The notes under the pieces were generated by a model. The model did not search any database. It worked only from the letters and a program-made list of their open reading frames with translations, and was not told where the DNA came from. From Holacanthus passer (Eukaryota; Chordata; Actinopteri; Pomacanthidae), in NCBI GenBank assembly GCA_025331565.1, contig JAFREQ010000047.1, forward strand, positions 310,501 to 374,500: a stretch of 64,000 bases of DNA. The letters run 5' to 3'. The position numbers were made by a program, and so were the translations under genes. This document shows, piece by piece, positions 1 through 46,110 of the stretch (position 1 is its first letter; each line of letters opens with the position of its first letter).

Positions 1-1328
1 CAGTGCTTTGAGCTAATTGCTCAGCATGTTAACAAGATCACACTAAGAATGTTAATATGCTGATGTTGTGCAGATATAATAGTTTACCATCTTATGCTGG
101 CATTAGCTAATTTAACACAAAGTGCAGCTGGGACTGGCGGAAATGCCGTTTTTTTTGCAAATCGATCAGATGAAAGAAAGCCAGGAGATCAACACAGTTA
201 TCACAATTCAAACACTTGTTGAGACATTTCACAGAAAACAAAAATGTCAACCTCATGGTGGAGTTTGAGGAAAAGTCAGGGAATCCAAATCAGTCATCAG
301 GATTCATCCTCTGGGGAACATTCAAGTATTTATCTGTATCTATCTATTATAAACGCAAGGCTGAATCATATCTGACATTTCAATCTGGACCAAAGTGGTG
401 AACCAAGCCACTATAGCCAAATATACCTACTAAAACAGCAGCAGATGAAACCAAAGATAAAAACACTTTTACTATCCTGTATGAAAAAGTTAACCCTTAA
501 CCCCACTTGGCATTTGCCCTTTTGCCACCCTCATGCCAAATTTTCCACTTGAACATCCATCCATCCATCCATCCATTATCTGTACATCTGTACGCTGCTT
601 AATCCTCTGCAGGGTCGTGGGGGGGCTGGAGCCTATCCCAGCCGACTTAGGGTGAAGGCAGGGGACACCCTGGACAGGTCGCCAGTCCATCACAGGGCCA
701 CACACAGGACAAACAAACACACACACACACTCACATTCACACCTACGGACAATTTAGAATATTTAATCAACCTCAGCATGTTTTTGGACTGTGGGAGGAA
801 GCCGGAGCACCCGGTGAAAACCCACGCTGCACAGGGAGAACAGAGGATTGCAAACTCCACACAGAAAGATGCCAAGCGTCCTAACCAGGACACGAACCAG
901 GGAGGTGCCAGTGCTAACCACTGCGCCACCGTGCAGCCCCCACTTGAACATAACAAACCTAAAAATCTAATGAGCAGATTGTGTGCCCCAGAGGTTCTCA
1001 TGCATGATCTGTGCACATTTGGCAGGACTGACAAGAAATGTGCATCCACTATTAAATGCCCCCAGACTATAAAGCCTATTGAATGAGGTGTTTCTATGGC
1101 CTTTCCTCCAATTGTTCTTAAATTCCCTTAAGGCGCCTGTGGGTCCATCATGGGCAGGTGTGTCGACAGAGAAGGCTGTTCTGACAGACTGTGATAAATG
1201 GCTGGCTGTGTTTAAGGCATGGATCCATAGTAGTCGTGGTTAGGATCAGCAGCTGTACTTGAAGATGAAGATTTCACAAATGAGAAACGCATATGTAGAA
1301 AAGAAATAGGTAAGTTCTTGTCACCTAC
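1..1328. other. cpne2 intron 13 (partial), repeats only
   Basis: No copine exon was found here. About 1-410 is a degraded fish interspersed repeat (phrases such as gctaacatg-like runs and tctggaccaaagtggtg) and 554-937 is another repeat, described separately. The rest shows nothing recognisable. Confidence 0.6.
554..937 (+). repeat. Teleost interspersed repeat with CATC start, copy 1
   Basis: Starts with CATC units, then reads catta-tctgtacatctgtacg, taatcctctgcagggtc, cctatcccagccgacttag, tttttggactgtgggagg and ends ctgcgccaccgtgc. A near-identical copy in the same orientation lies at 54061-54418. The phrases are familiar from many fish genomes; the family name was not determined. Confidence 0.85.
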
Positions 1329-34999
<33,671 letters not shown>

Positions 35000-35785
35000 G
35001 GTCTGAGGTTACAACTAATCACTCTGGAGGAAAGAAAACAGAGAAATAAGTAGAATCAATGTAAGTTTCAAAAATGCCCACACAACATCCTACACAGGCT
35101 GTTTCCTGGCTGACCATGGGTGTCCCTAGATATCTAAAAACAGTATAATTACTCATTCAATTGTACAACTTCTTGATACTGATGGCTGAAACTAGAGCAT
35201 GGAATAGTACAGGTGGGGGAAAAAAATCTCATCTTAGAGGCATTGTGATTCTCTCTTAAAAGATTATGTCTCGATGTAGAAGAGTCACTAAATTTATAAT
35301 TCAATTCTTAATTTTATGCTTGCCTTTAACAATTCTGTAAGACCAGCCTGTACATTGCTTACGGCTAAACCAATTGGATACTGGAACTCTCCTCTGATGG
35401 TCTGAAATGCATTTGCGTTCTAAGCCGAGTTACTTCTTGAGTTTTGAGTGTGAGCAACCGCAGATGGATGCAATTCAACTGGCAGCCCCTGGCTTAAAAG
35501 TCAGTCTACAGAAGCATTTTGGTTTCTATGAAACTAAAAGGAAAAGTGACCTGAACAAGAGCCACACTGTATGCAAGTTGTGTCTAACTAAACTAAAATA
35601 TTTTGGGAACACAACAAGCACATGAAACCATATTTCACATTATTTTATTTTATTTAGTTTATAATCACATCGTAGCTCTCTGAATCAGAATCAAATCAAA
35701 TCATGAGGTGCCCACAGATTCCCACCCCTCTGTAATAGACAACCAAATGCACTTTTGTTAAGTAATAAAAACAACTAGCCAAAGA

Positions 35786-35850
35786 TCAATAAAGATAAAG
35801 ATAAGATAAAATAAACTTTTATTTGTCCCACAGTGGGGAAATTCACAAAA
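35786..35850 (-). repeat. LINE-type 3' tail, reversed
   Basis: agataaagataagataaaat then ttatttgtcccacagtgggg and aaattcac; complement of the tail at 2195-2262. A shorter relative (aaaactttattcatcccc) lies at 14284-14335. Confidence 0.6.
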
Positions 35851-38499
35851 GTTGTCAATGAATTTTCAACTGATCAATTAATCGACTAATCATAAAAATT
35901 TGACCTGATGATGCCACTTAGATTGAGTTAGAAGCTAAGGGATCGCAAAGGTTTTTACAAATCATTGTTCACTCAGAACCAAGATATCAACCTATAATAT
36001 AATATAGTAATGCCTGGAGGAAAAGTGAGGCGATCGCCAAAGAATGTAGGATGCATTGTTTGCGAACTATGATTGTCTGACACAATGAAGTCCCACACAT
36101 TTAATAAATGCTAATATCCGTCACTGAGAATTTTGACCTGCTGGTAAGACATGAGAGACAGGACATACCATAATAAAGTGCACAAAAATATCAGAAAATG
36201 CTTTAGAAACCTGTGGTCAGCTCAACATCAGCCCCATGTATCTGCCAACCACTGTCGTAATAAACAATAAATAAACAAATACATGACTATAATTTAAAGA
36301 TGAAAGGTTCCCCTCACACAATCTCTGTGAAATGATCTGTGCTGTGGGTTGTTGTTACACATGGCAATGGATGGTGTCCAAGATAAGACGCAGTTTCTCA
36401 TTCGAGGTCTTACGTAACACTTTACAGGAGCAAGTGTGTGTTATGTGTGTCTTACACTGACGGCTGACAAAATCATAAATTACTGGAAACACCTCTGCAG
36501 AGAGAAAATAAGATGCTAGCAATGCACTGTTGCTGGGCAGAGTGTGCGTTTCCCGACAGAAGTAAGTGGTGTACAAAGGTAGGCTGCCACATAATGATTT
36601 CACAAAAGAGTTTGACATGTGTGGAATTTAGGCAAAATTTCAACGTTTGTGTTTGTATACGGAAAAAGAAGGAAAAAAGTACATGAGTAAGTTCTTGTAC
36701 AAATAATCAATGAATCACAATTACATCACATGTGGTTTTACAGGCCTTAAGAGCTCAGTTAATTACACTAATGACGCTGTTTGATTTGAAATACCCACTC
36801 AGGACGAATTAAACACAGACGTCGACACACACACACGCAGAATGTGAGGCCTTGACAGTACAGCATGACCCTAGTATGGGTCATTAAGCATTACAGAGAC
36901 CACCCACACACACACACACAGAGTGCCCTGAGCCCAGATCAAAGCCATCACACAACCTCGAAAATGGCCTCAGGGAAGAAGTGGGAAAGGACATGAAGAG
37001 AAAACAAACACATATATCTTGAAACACTTTTTGCGTGTGATAAAAACTACGTGTCTGAACAAGCTGCTAACATGTTGATATCGGTCATAAATTGTGCCAT
37101 ATTTGATTTCGTTTTCACGAGGCTTTAATAACAAATAAACAGCACCTTGTGTCCGTAAAGGTGTTTTTGTTCACAGAGTGGTGAGCTAAAAGGATGCTGT
37201 ACGTTGCTAAGATACTAAAGTGTCATGAGCAGCGTGCTCCTCCCGCTCTGCTCCTGTGATGTCACACTGGTAGTGGGGATGTACTTAAAATACCACTGTA
37301 ATGTTTTCATTCATTTATTCAGTCATTCATAGGGGATGAAAAGCTTGTTTTGACTGGCTGAATTACTCTTTTACTCAATCATTCCTTGTTGGTGGATGAT
37401 GAATGGATGACAGGTGATCTCATCAAAATGAACCATTAACAAACACAACTTGCATGATAAACAATGTCACAATGCACTAAGGCATGGGTTAGAGCAAGTA
37501 TCCTGTACATTGTGCCCATGATTGCCAAGACCTTCAAGAGAAAATCTATCTACTGCTCATGTGAACTTTGCTATATGTTTTCTGGTATCATCATCCAGTT
37601 TGATCAGGTAGACACACAAACAAGGGATGTCACCCAACTTCCATGGCTTCAGGCATGAAAAACATCTGAATGTCTTCCAAAGGTAACAGAAAATCCACTG
37701 ATGCCATAACCTTCTCTGCTGGAAATGATTCACTGCCGATGCAACAACCTGGCCCTGCTATTAAGACCATGTCACCTCCCATTGCATGAAGACCATTTGC
37801 ACTTTGTGTGTAGCAGTGAAGCAGGACTATTATGTTTGAGTGCCTGACAGGTATGCATGGACAACAGAGCAGGATCATACAAAGACCAGCCTGGTCCATG
37901 TCTCTGGTTGTCCTTCCGCACTCAGCCACATCCACACCTGAGCCACATGCGCGCACGAGGGCAGGTGAAGTGTGACTGAAAGCAGCATGGCGGCTCATCA
38001 CTGCTTGTTAATGGAGCTCAGTCATTAAGACAGATTACACGTCCTGTCTGCCATATTCGTGCCAAAGTGGCCAACAGGGACTGTGAACAGTAAACATTAA
38101 GAGTGCACTTGAATTGAACAGGAAACAGATGAAAACAGTACAAACACACACTTGTGTTTGTTTCCTCTAATATTCAGCCTTCATGCGAGCTGTTCAGCAC
38201 ATCCTCCTCCAACATCCGTCATTTTCCCAAATCTAACCCTTCATTTTGTCTCTCGACTCATTTTGACAGTAGAGTATGTTTTAGCAGCAGCGAACAACCA
38301 GAGGAACACAATGTGAAAACTGAGCTCACTCACCTTCAGTCAATAAACGACCAACTTCTCCTTCTTCTCTTCACTCTTTCTTTAATTACTGCGCACAGAA
38401 AGAAGAAATTAAACCCCACGAAGATTTGTTTTTCTTCTACCAGAGAGTGTAAACTGAAGTTGGCGTGGACATTTTTTTTATCCCGAGTATCCTGACAGG

Positions 38500-38760
38500 A
38501 GCAACAGTGTGTGGAGGTACATCATCCTCGGAGCCTTCTGCACTCTTCTTGATGCCACTGATGGACGGAGCCGCGTCAAGCTAACGCGCCTAGTACGAAA
38601 CCGGAAACACCGAGAGCTCACGTACAAAATAAAAGCGTCGATGACCGGTAGAAGAAGAGCGCTTCCGCTTTTAGAAGTGCGTCCATGTATTGTTTTTGTA
38701 ACACCGGCAGACTTGACAGTCATAGTTTGTGTGACCGTAGTAGTTTATTAATCTCATGAC
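38500..38760 (-). promoter_or_regulatory. CpG-dense patch, candidate cpne2 promoter and 5' UTR exon
   Basis: This is the only clear CpG cluster between the two genes, with well over a dozen CpGs in about 150 bases against CpG-poor flanks. It includes GC-rich GGAAGCG- and CCGGAAAC-like boxes. On the minus strand a strong donor-like gtgagc lies at 38616-38621, which would end a noncoding exon starting right of 38622 and splice to the acceptor at 35024. Inference only; no transcript evidence. Confidence 0.35.
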
Positions 38761-39814
38761 AAGCATCCTCTAAATTACGGAATCAGAATCGTTTTACTAG
38801 CCAAATGTACACCGTAATTTGTCTCTGTGAGAGGGTTTCGTCCAGCAATTAAATACACATTGAGAACAGAGGAAAAAATAAAACGTGCTATATTGTCTAG
38901 ATATGAATAAAACAGGTGTATTGTACAGCAGCCTGCCTGTCATATCAAAATAATATTCTACGCTCTCATGTGGGAAATGTATTGGCCCTCTGGCGCCCTC
39001 TTGTGGACAATGCAGGTATCATTGCGCCCTTTGATTCAATGCATATTGTGAACTTTACCTGCACCGACCAAGATCATCTTTTTCATATTTTTACATTAGT
39101 TTTCACATTTTCTATTTATACTTCCGACTACTTGTTTTTATCTTTCTCTATATTTATCTACTTATTTGTTTATTGTGATGCACCAAAACACCAAGTCACT
39201 CACTGGAAGAAAGCACTTTGATAATGTCAGGATATGAAGAGTTAGAAGAAAGGTAAAGAAACAGAATCAGGGAGACTTGTTGACTGCAGACGCAGTAAAT
39301 TCATTAGTTCAGTGTTCTTGTCTCTATTTGTCTTACGGACTCTTATTTTATTTGTAATATGATTGAGATGTAAGGACACGTAAAATAGTCTAACTCTAAA
39401 TAATCTGAATATGTGAAACCAATGAGGATAATTCAGTTCCAGCCTTCACATGGCTCCATCTGTGAAACTGAGCCGTTTCTCTGTGTTAATGGATGAAGAT
39501 GTGCTCCTAAAGCTCCTCGGCTGTAGACCGACCTGTATGAATGTCAAGCTGCTGTTAACACTAACTTCATTCTATTCTCATTTCAGCTGCAACAAGTCAG
39601 GATGAAATATACAAATATCCTATCAAGGTGTGTATTAATCATCCTCATCATCAACACTGAGGACAGATGTGTTGTGAAGCCTACACTTATACACTGTGTG
39701 TCCAACAGTGAGGCTTCACTCCGGCCACTGGCTGCAGAGACGTCTGGACCCAGAAGCCGGCAGAGACACTGACACGTAAATTGCCATGACAACACAACTC
39801 GAGATAAATCTATC

Positions 39815-39915
39815 CACCCTCGTAGTACGGGTTAATCAGGAAGTTACCCCCCTACGTCGCGAAGTTACTCCTGAACTTACCCCGATAAGCCAGTTACCTC
39901 ACTTCGTAATACAGC
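39815..39915. repeat. Possible repeat end
   Basis: cgtagtacgggttaatcagg, cctacgtcgcgaagttac and acttcgtaatacagccct: CpG-rich phrases resembling a recurrent fish repeat with a tacgaag end. Single copy here, low certainty. Confidence 0.35.
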
Positions 39916-39954
39916 CCTCAGATCACATATGTTGTATGTGCAATATTTCAAAGT

Positions 39955-40085
39955 AAATATAACTTGTAACTGTCAATGTACTGGAGTAGAAGTAGAAAGT
40001 AGCATAAAATGGAAATACTTAAGCAGGGGAAAAGTACCTAAAAACTGTACTTGAGTAGATGTACTTAGTTACATTCAACCACTGA
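39955..40085. repeat. Element with cagtggtgg ends, 3' remnant
   Basis: Only one end is present: ttgagtagatgtacttag, ttacattcaaccactg, preceded by tggagtagaagtagaaag. Truncated copy. Confidence 0.6.
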
Positions 40086-42186
40086 ATGTTACCCACAACA
40101 TCAACAAACACTGATTATTTATATGGACAGAAGGAAAACAGCTTAATAATACTGGTGTGAGTGTGTTAATGAACTATTGTCTAAAGATAATGATGAGGAC
40201 AACAGTACTAACAGAGAGTGCGATTCAGTCAGGAAACATCATAATGTCATATTAATCTGCGAATGCTGAATACAGGAAAGGAGCAGAAACTGCAATACTA
40301 GTCTTTACCACAAGAGGGAGCCAAGTGACCATGAATGAATGAGTCTGCGACTGTTTTCAGGCGTCAGGTGTCATTTCAGCTGTTTTTGTTGGCAGTTAAG
40401 TCAGGATGAAGTAATAGTGGGTTATGAAACACACACACAAGGTTATCCTGACATGTCATCTTAACTAATTAAACAATGAAATATGTTACATTAATTTACT
40501 CTTGTGTTGAGGAGTGTATGTAAACAAGATTATGTTCAACACACCTTTGGCCATGATTTATCTACCTGTCCAAAATTCTGCCCATGAACCAGCTGTATGT
40601 GACTGTATCTCACTCTTATTCATCACTACTATCAAAAGGCAAACAAAGAGCCTTTTAAGAGAATAAGTGAACAATAAATGTGTTATTCCAAAAATATTCT
40701 ACGTGGAATTTTTTTGTTTGTACTCTGTTGACATAATGTCCGTAAGATAACAGGGACAAATGAATTAAAGCCAAATTTAGGGGCAAGTTGCTGAAGAAAG
40801 ATTGAAAGAAAGAAAGATTGAGTGATAAACTGGTAAAATAAAGGCCAAAACTCAAGTTAGTCTTTGTTTTATTCTCAAAAGACCTCTCAGTGCAAGCTAG
40901 AAAGAACGAATGTCAAAGATAGCAATTCATCACCTGAGAACTCAAAATTCACAGCTGAACATAAACCTTAAAACGCAAAACCACTTTTAAGAGAAACTAC
41001 AGTACTAGTACTCGTACTAATGAAAGTCCACTGTCTTTGTAAAAAATAATAATGAAACTGAATGAACTGGAAAAGATAGACAACAATACAGAGAAGAACG
41101 GGAGAGAATATAAGCTGCATTTCAGAGTAAAAATTCAAAGATCATCAGCACAACAAGAAATTAGAGAGATGACAGTGGTGAGACTCAGTCTGTAATTGCC
41201 AGTGTTTTTCCTGCATTTAAATACACACAATACATATTCTTCAATCCAATTATCGTCCATAAATTAATTGCAGAAATTTGAAACTCAGAATTGCAGCCAA
41301 ATAAATAACTTTAAACAAAATCTCTAATGACTTCTTTCCATGATAACAGCAAAAATAAATACGTAAATTGGATAGAGACCACAACCTAAAATGAGCATAA
41401 GAGCAAATAGCAGAGGGGGGATTCTCCCTCTCAACTCTTCCTTTACTGTAAGTTTGTGGTTTATTGTGTTTTCACTCATGTGGTCTCTAATTATTGTAAA
41501 CACATCACAGTGCAAAGTGACTCAGTGTATCAGTTTACATATAAGCAGTAATCATTCTCTTGACAGGAAACCTTATTGGAAACGTAGGAATCCTTAAAAT
41601 CCTGGCCTCTAGGGTCACAGTCGGTGTGGGCTGACAGAAGCACAGTAACAGCGTCTGCAAAGCCGGCAGGAATGAGGCTGAAAAACTTTCACCCCATAGT
41701 CACCGAGCTAAATAACAGACCCATTTTTGACAAGCCACATACCTTCTGAACATTGTGACACTATAATGGCATTTTTCAGACAGACAAATCAGGAGAAAAT
41801 TAACTGTGTTTTAGACCTGTCTCTGTCTCACAACACACTCCTAAATCTGGCATCTTTGGTGGCTTACGTGCATTCAACTCAACTCCTAGCCATTTTGTGT
41901 GTTTTGGTTAGAAGCAATAATTGCCATTATTACTTATTTCTGTATAATATTTCTAGAATATAAAATTGGGACCTGTAGGCTTACTGAATAATAATTATAT
42001 TCTCATGATTAAATTAGATGATGTTAGATCACTCTTGATGCTTATTTTGATCATTTTGAATATTTCCCAAATAACTTATAGTACCTGTCTGCCATCTGTA
42101 TATATACCGTACTTTATCTAACTTTACCTTACTTTCAATTTATCACATCGTATAGACACATTCTGCTGTAGTTACTGAACAGTGAG

Positions 42187-42213
42187 TTCAGTAATAATAA
42201 TAATAATAATAAT
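42187..42213. repeat. AAT trinucleotide repeat
   Basis: (AAT)n in the probable nlrc5 3' flank. Confidence 0.9.
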
Positions 42214-42820
42214 ATAAAGAGAGCTGTGTGTGTGTCCTGTCCAGAGGCTGTACAGACAACAGAGAAGAGATGTGTCTGTCCGTCACAGGTGGTGATGCAC
42301 TAGTTGCAGCTCAACACTCAGGTATTATATTTGTAAAACACCCCCATCAGGATCGCCACACCCAGTGGACCATCAAAAAAGGGACACTGTCAGCTGACTA
42401 CGCCAGTTCACCACCGTGAAACTTGAGGCCAATAAGTGCATAATTATTCATTTAAATAGGCTGAAAATAGATGTTTCTGTACTTAATTACACTGTTCCCT
42501 CAGGCAGGTTTAGGATTAAAAAAATCAAGACATTTTAGCAAAAGGCCAAAACGGATGAGAACGCTTTCATATATACAGTCTACGCCTAAATGAATTCCCT
42601 CCAGTAGTGGACCACATAGTGGTCTTTGAACCCCTCATACTATTATAGACACCAGCTGCTGTAGTCATCTGATACACAACTGATTAAGGGTTTTAAAGCA
42701 CAAAATGCTACATGGAGATATTAATTATTTGCTGTAAGGTGCCTCATAGTTTTCAGATGGTTGTACTGCAGGAAAAGAAATTTTTTACATTTGTGCCACT
42801 GTCCAACAATACAGATTATA

Positions 42821-42902
42821 CTAGGTGGAAGAGAAATTCAGCCTCCTGTCCCTCAGATTGAGCCTGTGGGCGTCAGTAGAAGAGACTTGGTTCCTCCACA
42901 GC
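42821..42902 (-). CDS. nlrc5: nlrc5 terminal coding exon with stop
   Basis: 82 nt completing the split Arg codon, then LWRNQVSSTDAHRLNLRD and RRLNFSST, with TAG at 42821-42823. LWRNQV is a half LRR closing the array. No AATAAA hexamer was found close downstream on this strand; the nearest exact one seen is at 41460-41465. Confidence 0.85.
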
Positions 42903-45900
42903 CTGAAAAGCACAGTGATGGGAGATGTAATATTCTCAATGTTTAAATAGATTTTAAAAATCTAAATATAGTAGCTGATTTGAAATCTATAACAGTGACT
43001 AAAAAGACATTATAAATTGTAGTCAAAAGGCAAAGTGACACAGTATTTAGTGTGCTCAGCAGACAGTGCAGGTGAGAAACAAAATCTGCAGGTGCCTGTA
43101 TGAGCCAAACTTTGCAGAGAGACACTATGACAGCCAGTTTACCTGATGAGCTGCAGAGCGGGACACGACTGTAAGGCTCTAAGCAGGGCCTCCGCTCCAA
43201 AGACACTAACACTGTTTGACTCCAGACTGGGACAAACAAACATATATGTAGAGAGAACAGTACATTGTTATTACTGTGAGTTTGTGGGGGACAAGTAAGT
43301 CAACTAAAGAACTCATTTTAAACTAAATTTACATCAGAACATTATATTGATTTCAGTAAAGACAAAACCTACACAAAGTGGAAAACTTTATTTCCGAACT
43401 GCCGATTGCAGTGGCAGACCAAGTATTCAGAAGTCCTACATTGAAAATATTACTCAAGTAAAAGTATGAGAGCATAGTCAGGAAAGCGTACTAAAAGTAT
43501 CATTAAATATCAATATACAAGTACATTCATATTATATCAAAGTAAAGGTCGTCCCAATGTAGAAAAATGTGCCCTGCGACAGTAATACTGTCATATATTA
43601 TATCATTAGATTATTATTCATGCATTAATGCAAAAGCAGGATTATACTGTTGTAGTTCAGTGAGGTTGAGCTTATTTGAATTATTTTGTATAGGACTCCA
43701 ACTAATGTGCAGATTATTTTTCAATTAATTGAGAGATTGTTTGGTTTGTAAAAATTCTATATATATATATCTAATAGTGAGAAATGTTATCACAATTACC
43801 CAGAGCCAAAGTGATACCTTCACAATGCTTGTTTTGTCCAGTCCAAACCTCAAATTGTCAAAAATACTGTAAAATAACATGTGAAAAACAGTAAATACTC
43901 ACTTTAATGGAACTGGAATCACGAAAATTTTTGGCCAGTTAAATTTCTGTCAATTACTTGTTTCAGCTGTACTTATATATTGAGTAGTTTAATATATAAC
44001 AAAAAATTATATTTTAGTTTTAAGTTATAAATATGCTTTGTTTGCAAAAATCTTTCAAATTTTCAAAGCTGTCAAATAAATGCAGCAGATTTTTTTAAAT
44101 TCTCTTTGAAACGTTGTGGCACGAAAGCACTCCTCAAATTTGAACTTACAAAGAGTACCTGAGTAAATGTACTTAGATACATTCCACGGCAGCCAACATA
44201 AATAAAGATGAAAGAAATGGTGCAGCTACAGGCATGACTGATGAATTAAAAAGCAAAACTAAAAACAACACTTGAAATCTTACTAAAATTGAATAAAGAA
44301 ATATAAAATGAAAATAACTACTGCTGATGAGTGTGTATATGTGTTTGTGTGTTTTCACAAACTCACTCAATCCTGGTCAGCGTCTGACAAAGAGGCATAA
44401 CTCTTGCCAGCTCCTCTGCCACCTCATCACCACAATTATTCCACCCCAGACTAGAGACAGAGACAGACACAGTTCACCTTTAGATCAGGGCTGACACACC
44501 TCACATTAGAAACCAGAATCATGCTTGTGTGCTTTGATTATGTCGTTCCAAGTTTGGACATTTTAACTTCTACACACAAAATCTCATGTTATTTGATACC
44601 AGAAAATTGCACATAGCACATCAGGTAATAATATAGTAATGTAACATTGGAATTTAAAAAAAAATTTTTTTTTTTACTAACAATGTTTGTTGTTTTTTTT
44701 CATTTATCTTACCCCACATCCTGTATGAGGGGACAGTGGGCCAGACTGGCAGCTACAGCTCTCAGCTCTGAAGTCCCAACAGAGGTCAGACTGCCAGGAC
44801 ATACAAGAAACACATAACTTATTATAAAACTACTGATCAGTCAATCTAGTCATCCACCAGGGTTGGGAGTCCTAAAACAATGGGAGGCGCTTCAGAGTCT
44901 TACTGAATCTTGGTGAGGTTCTTCATGCACATTATTGCTTTGGACAGACTCACTGACCCTTTACATCCAATACGGTTTTCTGAAATACTAGAAAAGACAC
45001 AGAGAAACCTCAGGACAAGTCTAAAAGATATAACAAACATCAATAAGAAATTAGAATGTGTGTGTGTGTGTGTGTGTGTGACTTACTCCAACACAGTGAT
45101 GTGTGACAGTGATGGTAGAACAAGAGCCATCCTGGCAGCAGTCAGATCACCCAGGCTGTTACTACCCACACTGGAAGACAGCACAAACAGATGTTTTATT
45201 TCTGTACAGATGTAAGTATGCAAAATAAAAGAGTTTTTATTTATATTCTTCTCTTCTCTTTCTAACCGAAGTACATATGGTTTAAATAATACAAAAAAAT
45301 AATAATACAAAAGAACAAACTTTTAAAGACTGTGTAAAGTGTTTAAATGTCTTAATAAAAAATAAAAAGAGTCTCTATTGGTCACAAATGTAATATAGCT
45401 TAAAAGAGGGTATGCAGCTGAATCAGGCAGCCAACTTGCAAGGGAAAAAAGGGACTGATTGATTTGCAGCCTTTATTATTCCCCAAGACTTTATTGACAC
45501 CGCAGAGTCACGGTTAACTTGTGCATAATGTTGAGCAACAGCATAACCCATGTGGTTTCGGAGGAGTTGGAACATTGTGCACAGTGGTCACAGGGGAAAA
45601 ACCCGTAGGTTAATCAGCCAGTAAGGAGACAGTGTTTTCTAGTGTCAGTATGAATCAGTGTGTCTCTCAGAAAGTTTAAACATGATATAGGGAGGCAGTG
45701 AGCTGAGGAAAATGACACCCTCTCCTGGTGGTGACATTACCAACTCACTGCTCTGCAGAGAGGCATGTTGGATTCACTCTCTTCAAACAGCTGAATGTAA
45801 AAGATTTGAAATCAACCAATTATCTGATGATAATTGCACACTGCTCTAGATTGACTATATACTATATATAAGTGTTTGACTCTGATGAAAACAGTAGTGT

Positions 45901-46077
45901 CTGTTTACATGTCACCGATACAAGGCAATTTTCCAAAACAGCAACAGGAATGAACCACATATAAAAAAATGTCCTCATGTTCTTACTGGAGCTCTTGGAG
46001 GTGACGACAGCTGTTCAAGGCCTCCAGTAGCTTGTCTCCTGATTGGTCGCTGATAAGGTTCTTGGAAAGACTGGAAG

Positions 46078-46110
<33 letters not shown>

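Larger units (their letters stand above)
35024..42820. other. nlrc5-cpne2 intergenic region and cpne2 5' intron
   Basis: No coding exon was recognised. It carries the CpG patch near 38.6 kb, a LINE-type tail at 35786-35850, and repeat ends at 39815-39915 and 39955-40085. The open stretch 37630-38001 (minus, 123 codons) lacks a recognisable family. The left flank of 42821 should be nlrc5 3' UTR, length unknown. Confidence 0.5.

Noticed and set aside
652..1086. 144-codon plus-strand open frame
   Set aside because: Lies mostly within the interspersed repeat at 554-937, which also gives frames at 54058-54487.
1212..1328. Continuation of the CPNE2 exon 13 frame (SSSSTAADPNHDYYGS)
   Set aside because: It follows a good donor (gtaggt) and does not match the copine family, which continues QYF-LLIITDG; read-through into the intron.
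37630..38001. 123-codon minus-strand open frame
   Set aside because: No family motif, no supporting splice structure, and composition like the flanks. Treated as chance.
38509..38751. 80-codon plus-strand frame across the CpG patch
   Set aside because: Better explained as promoter/5' UTR sequence; no homology recognised.
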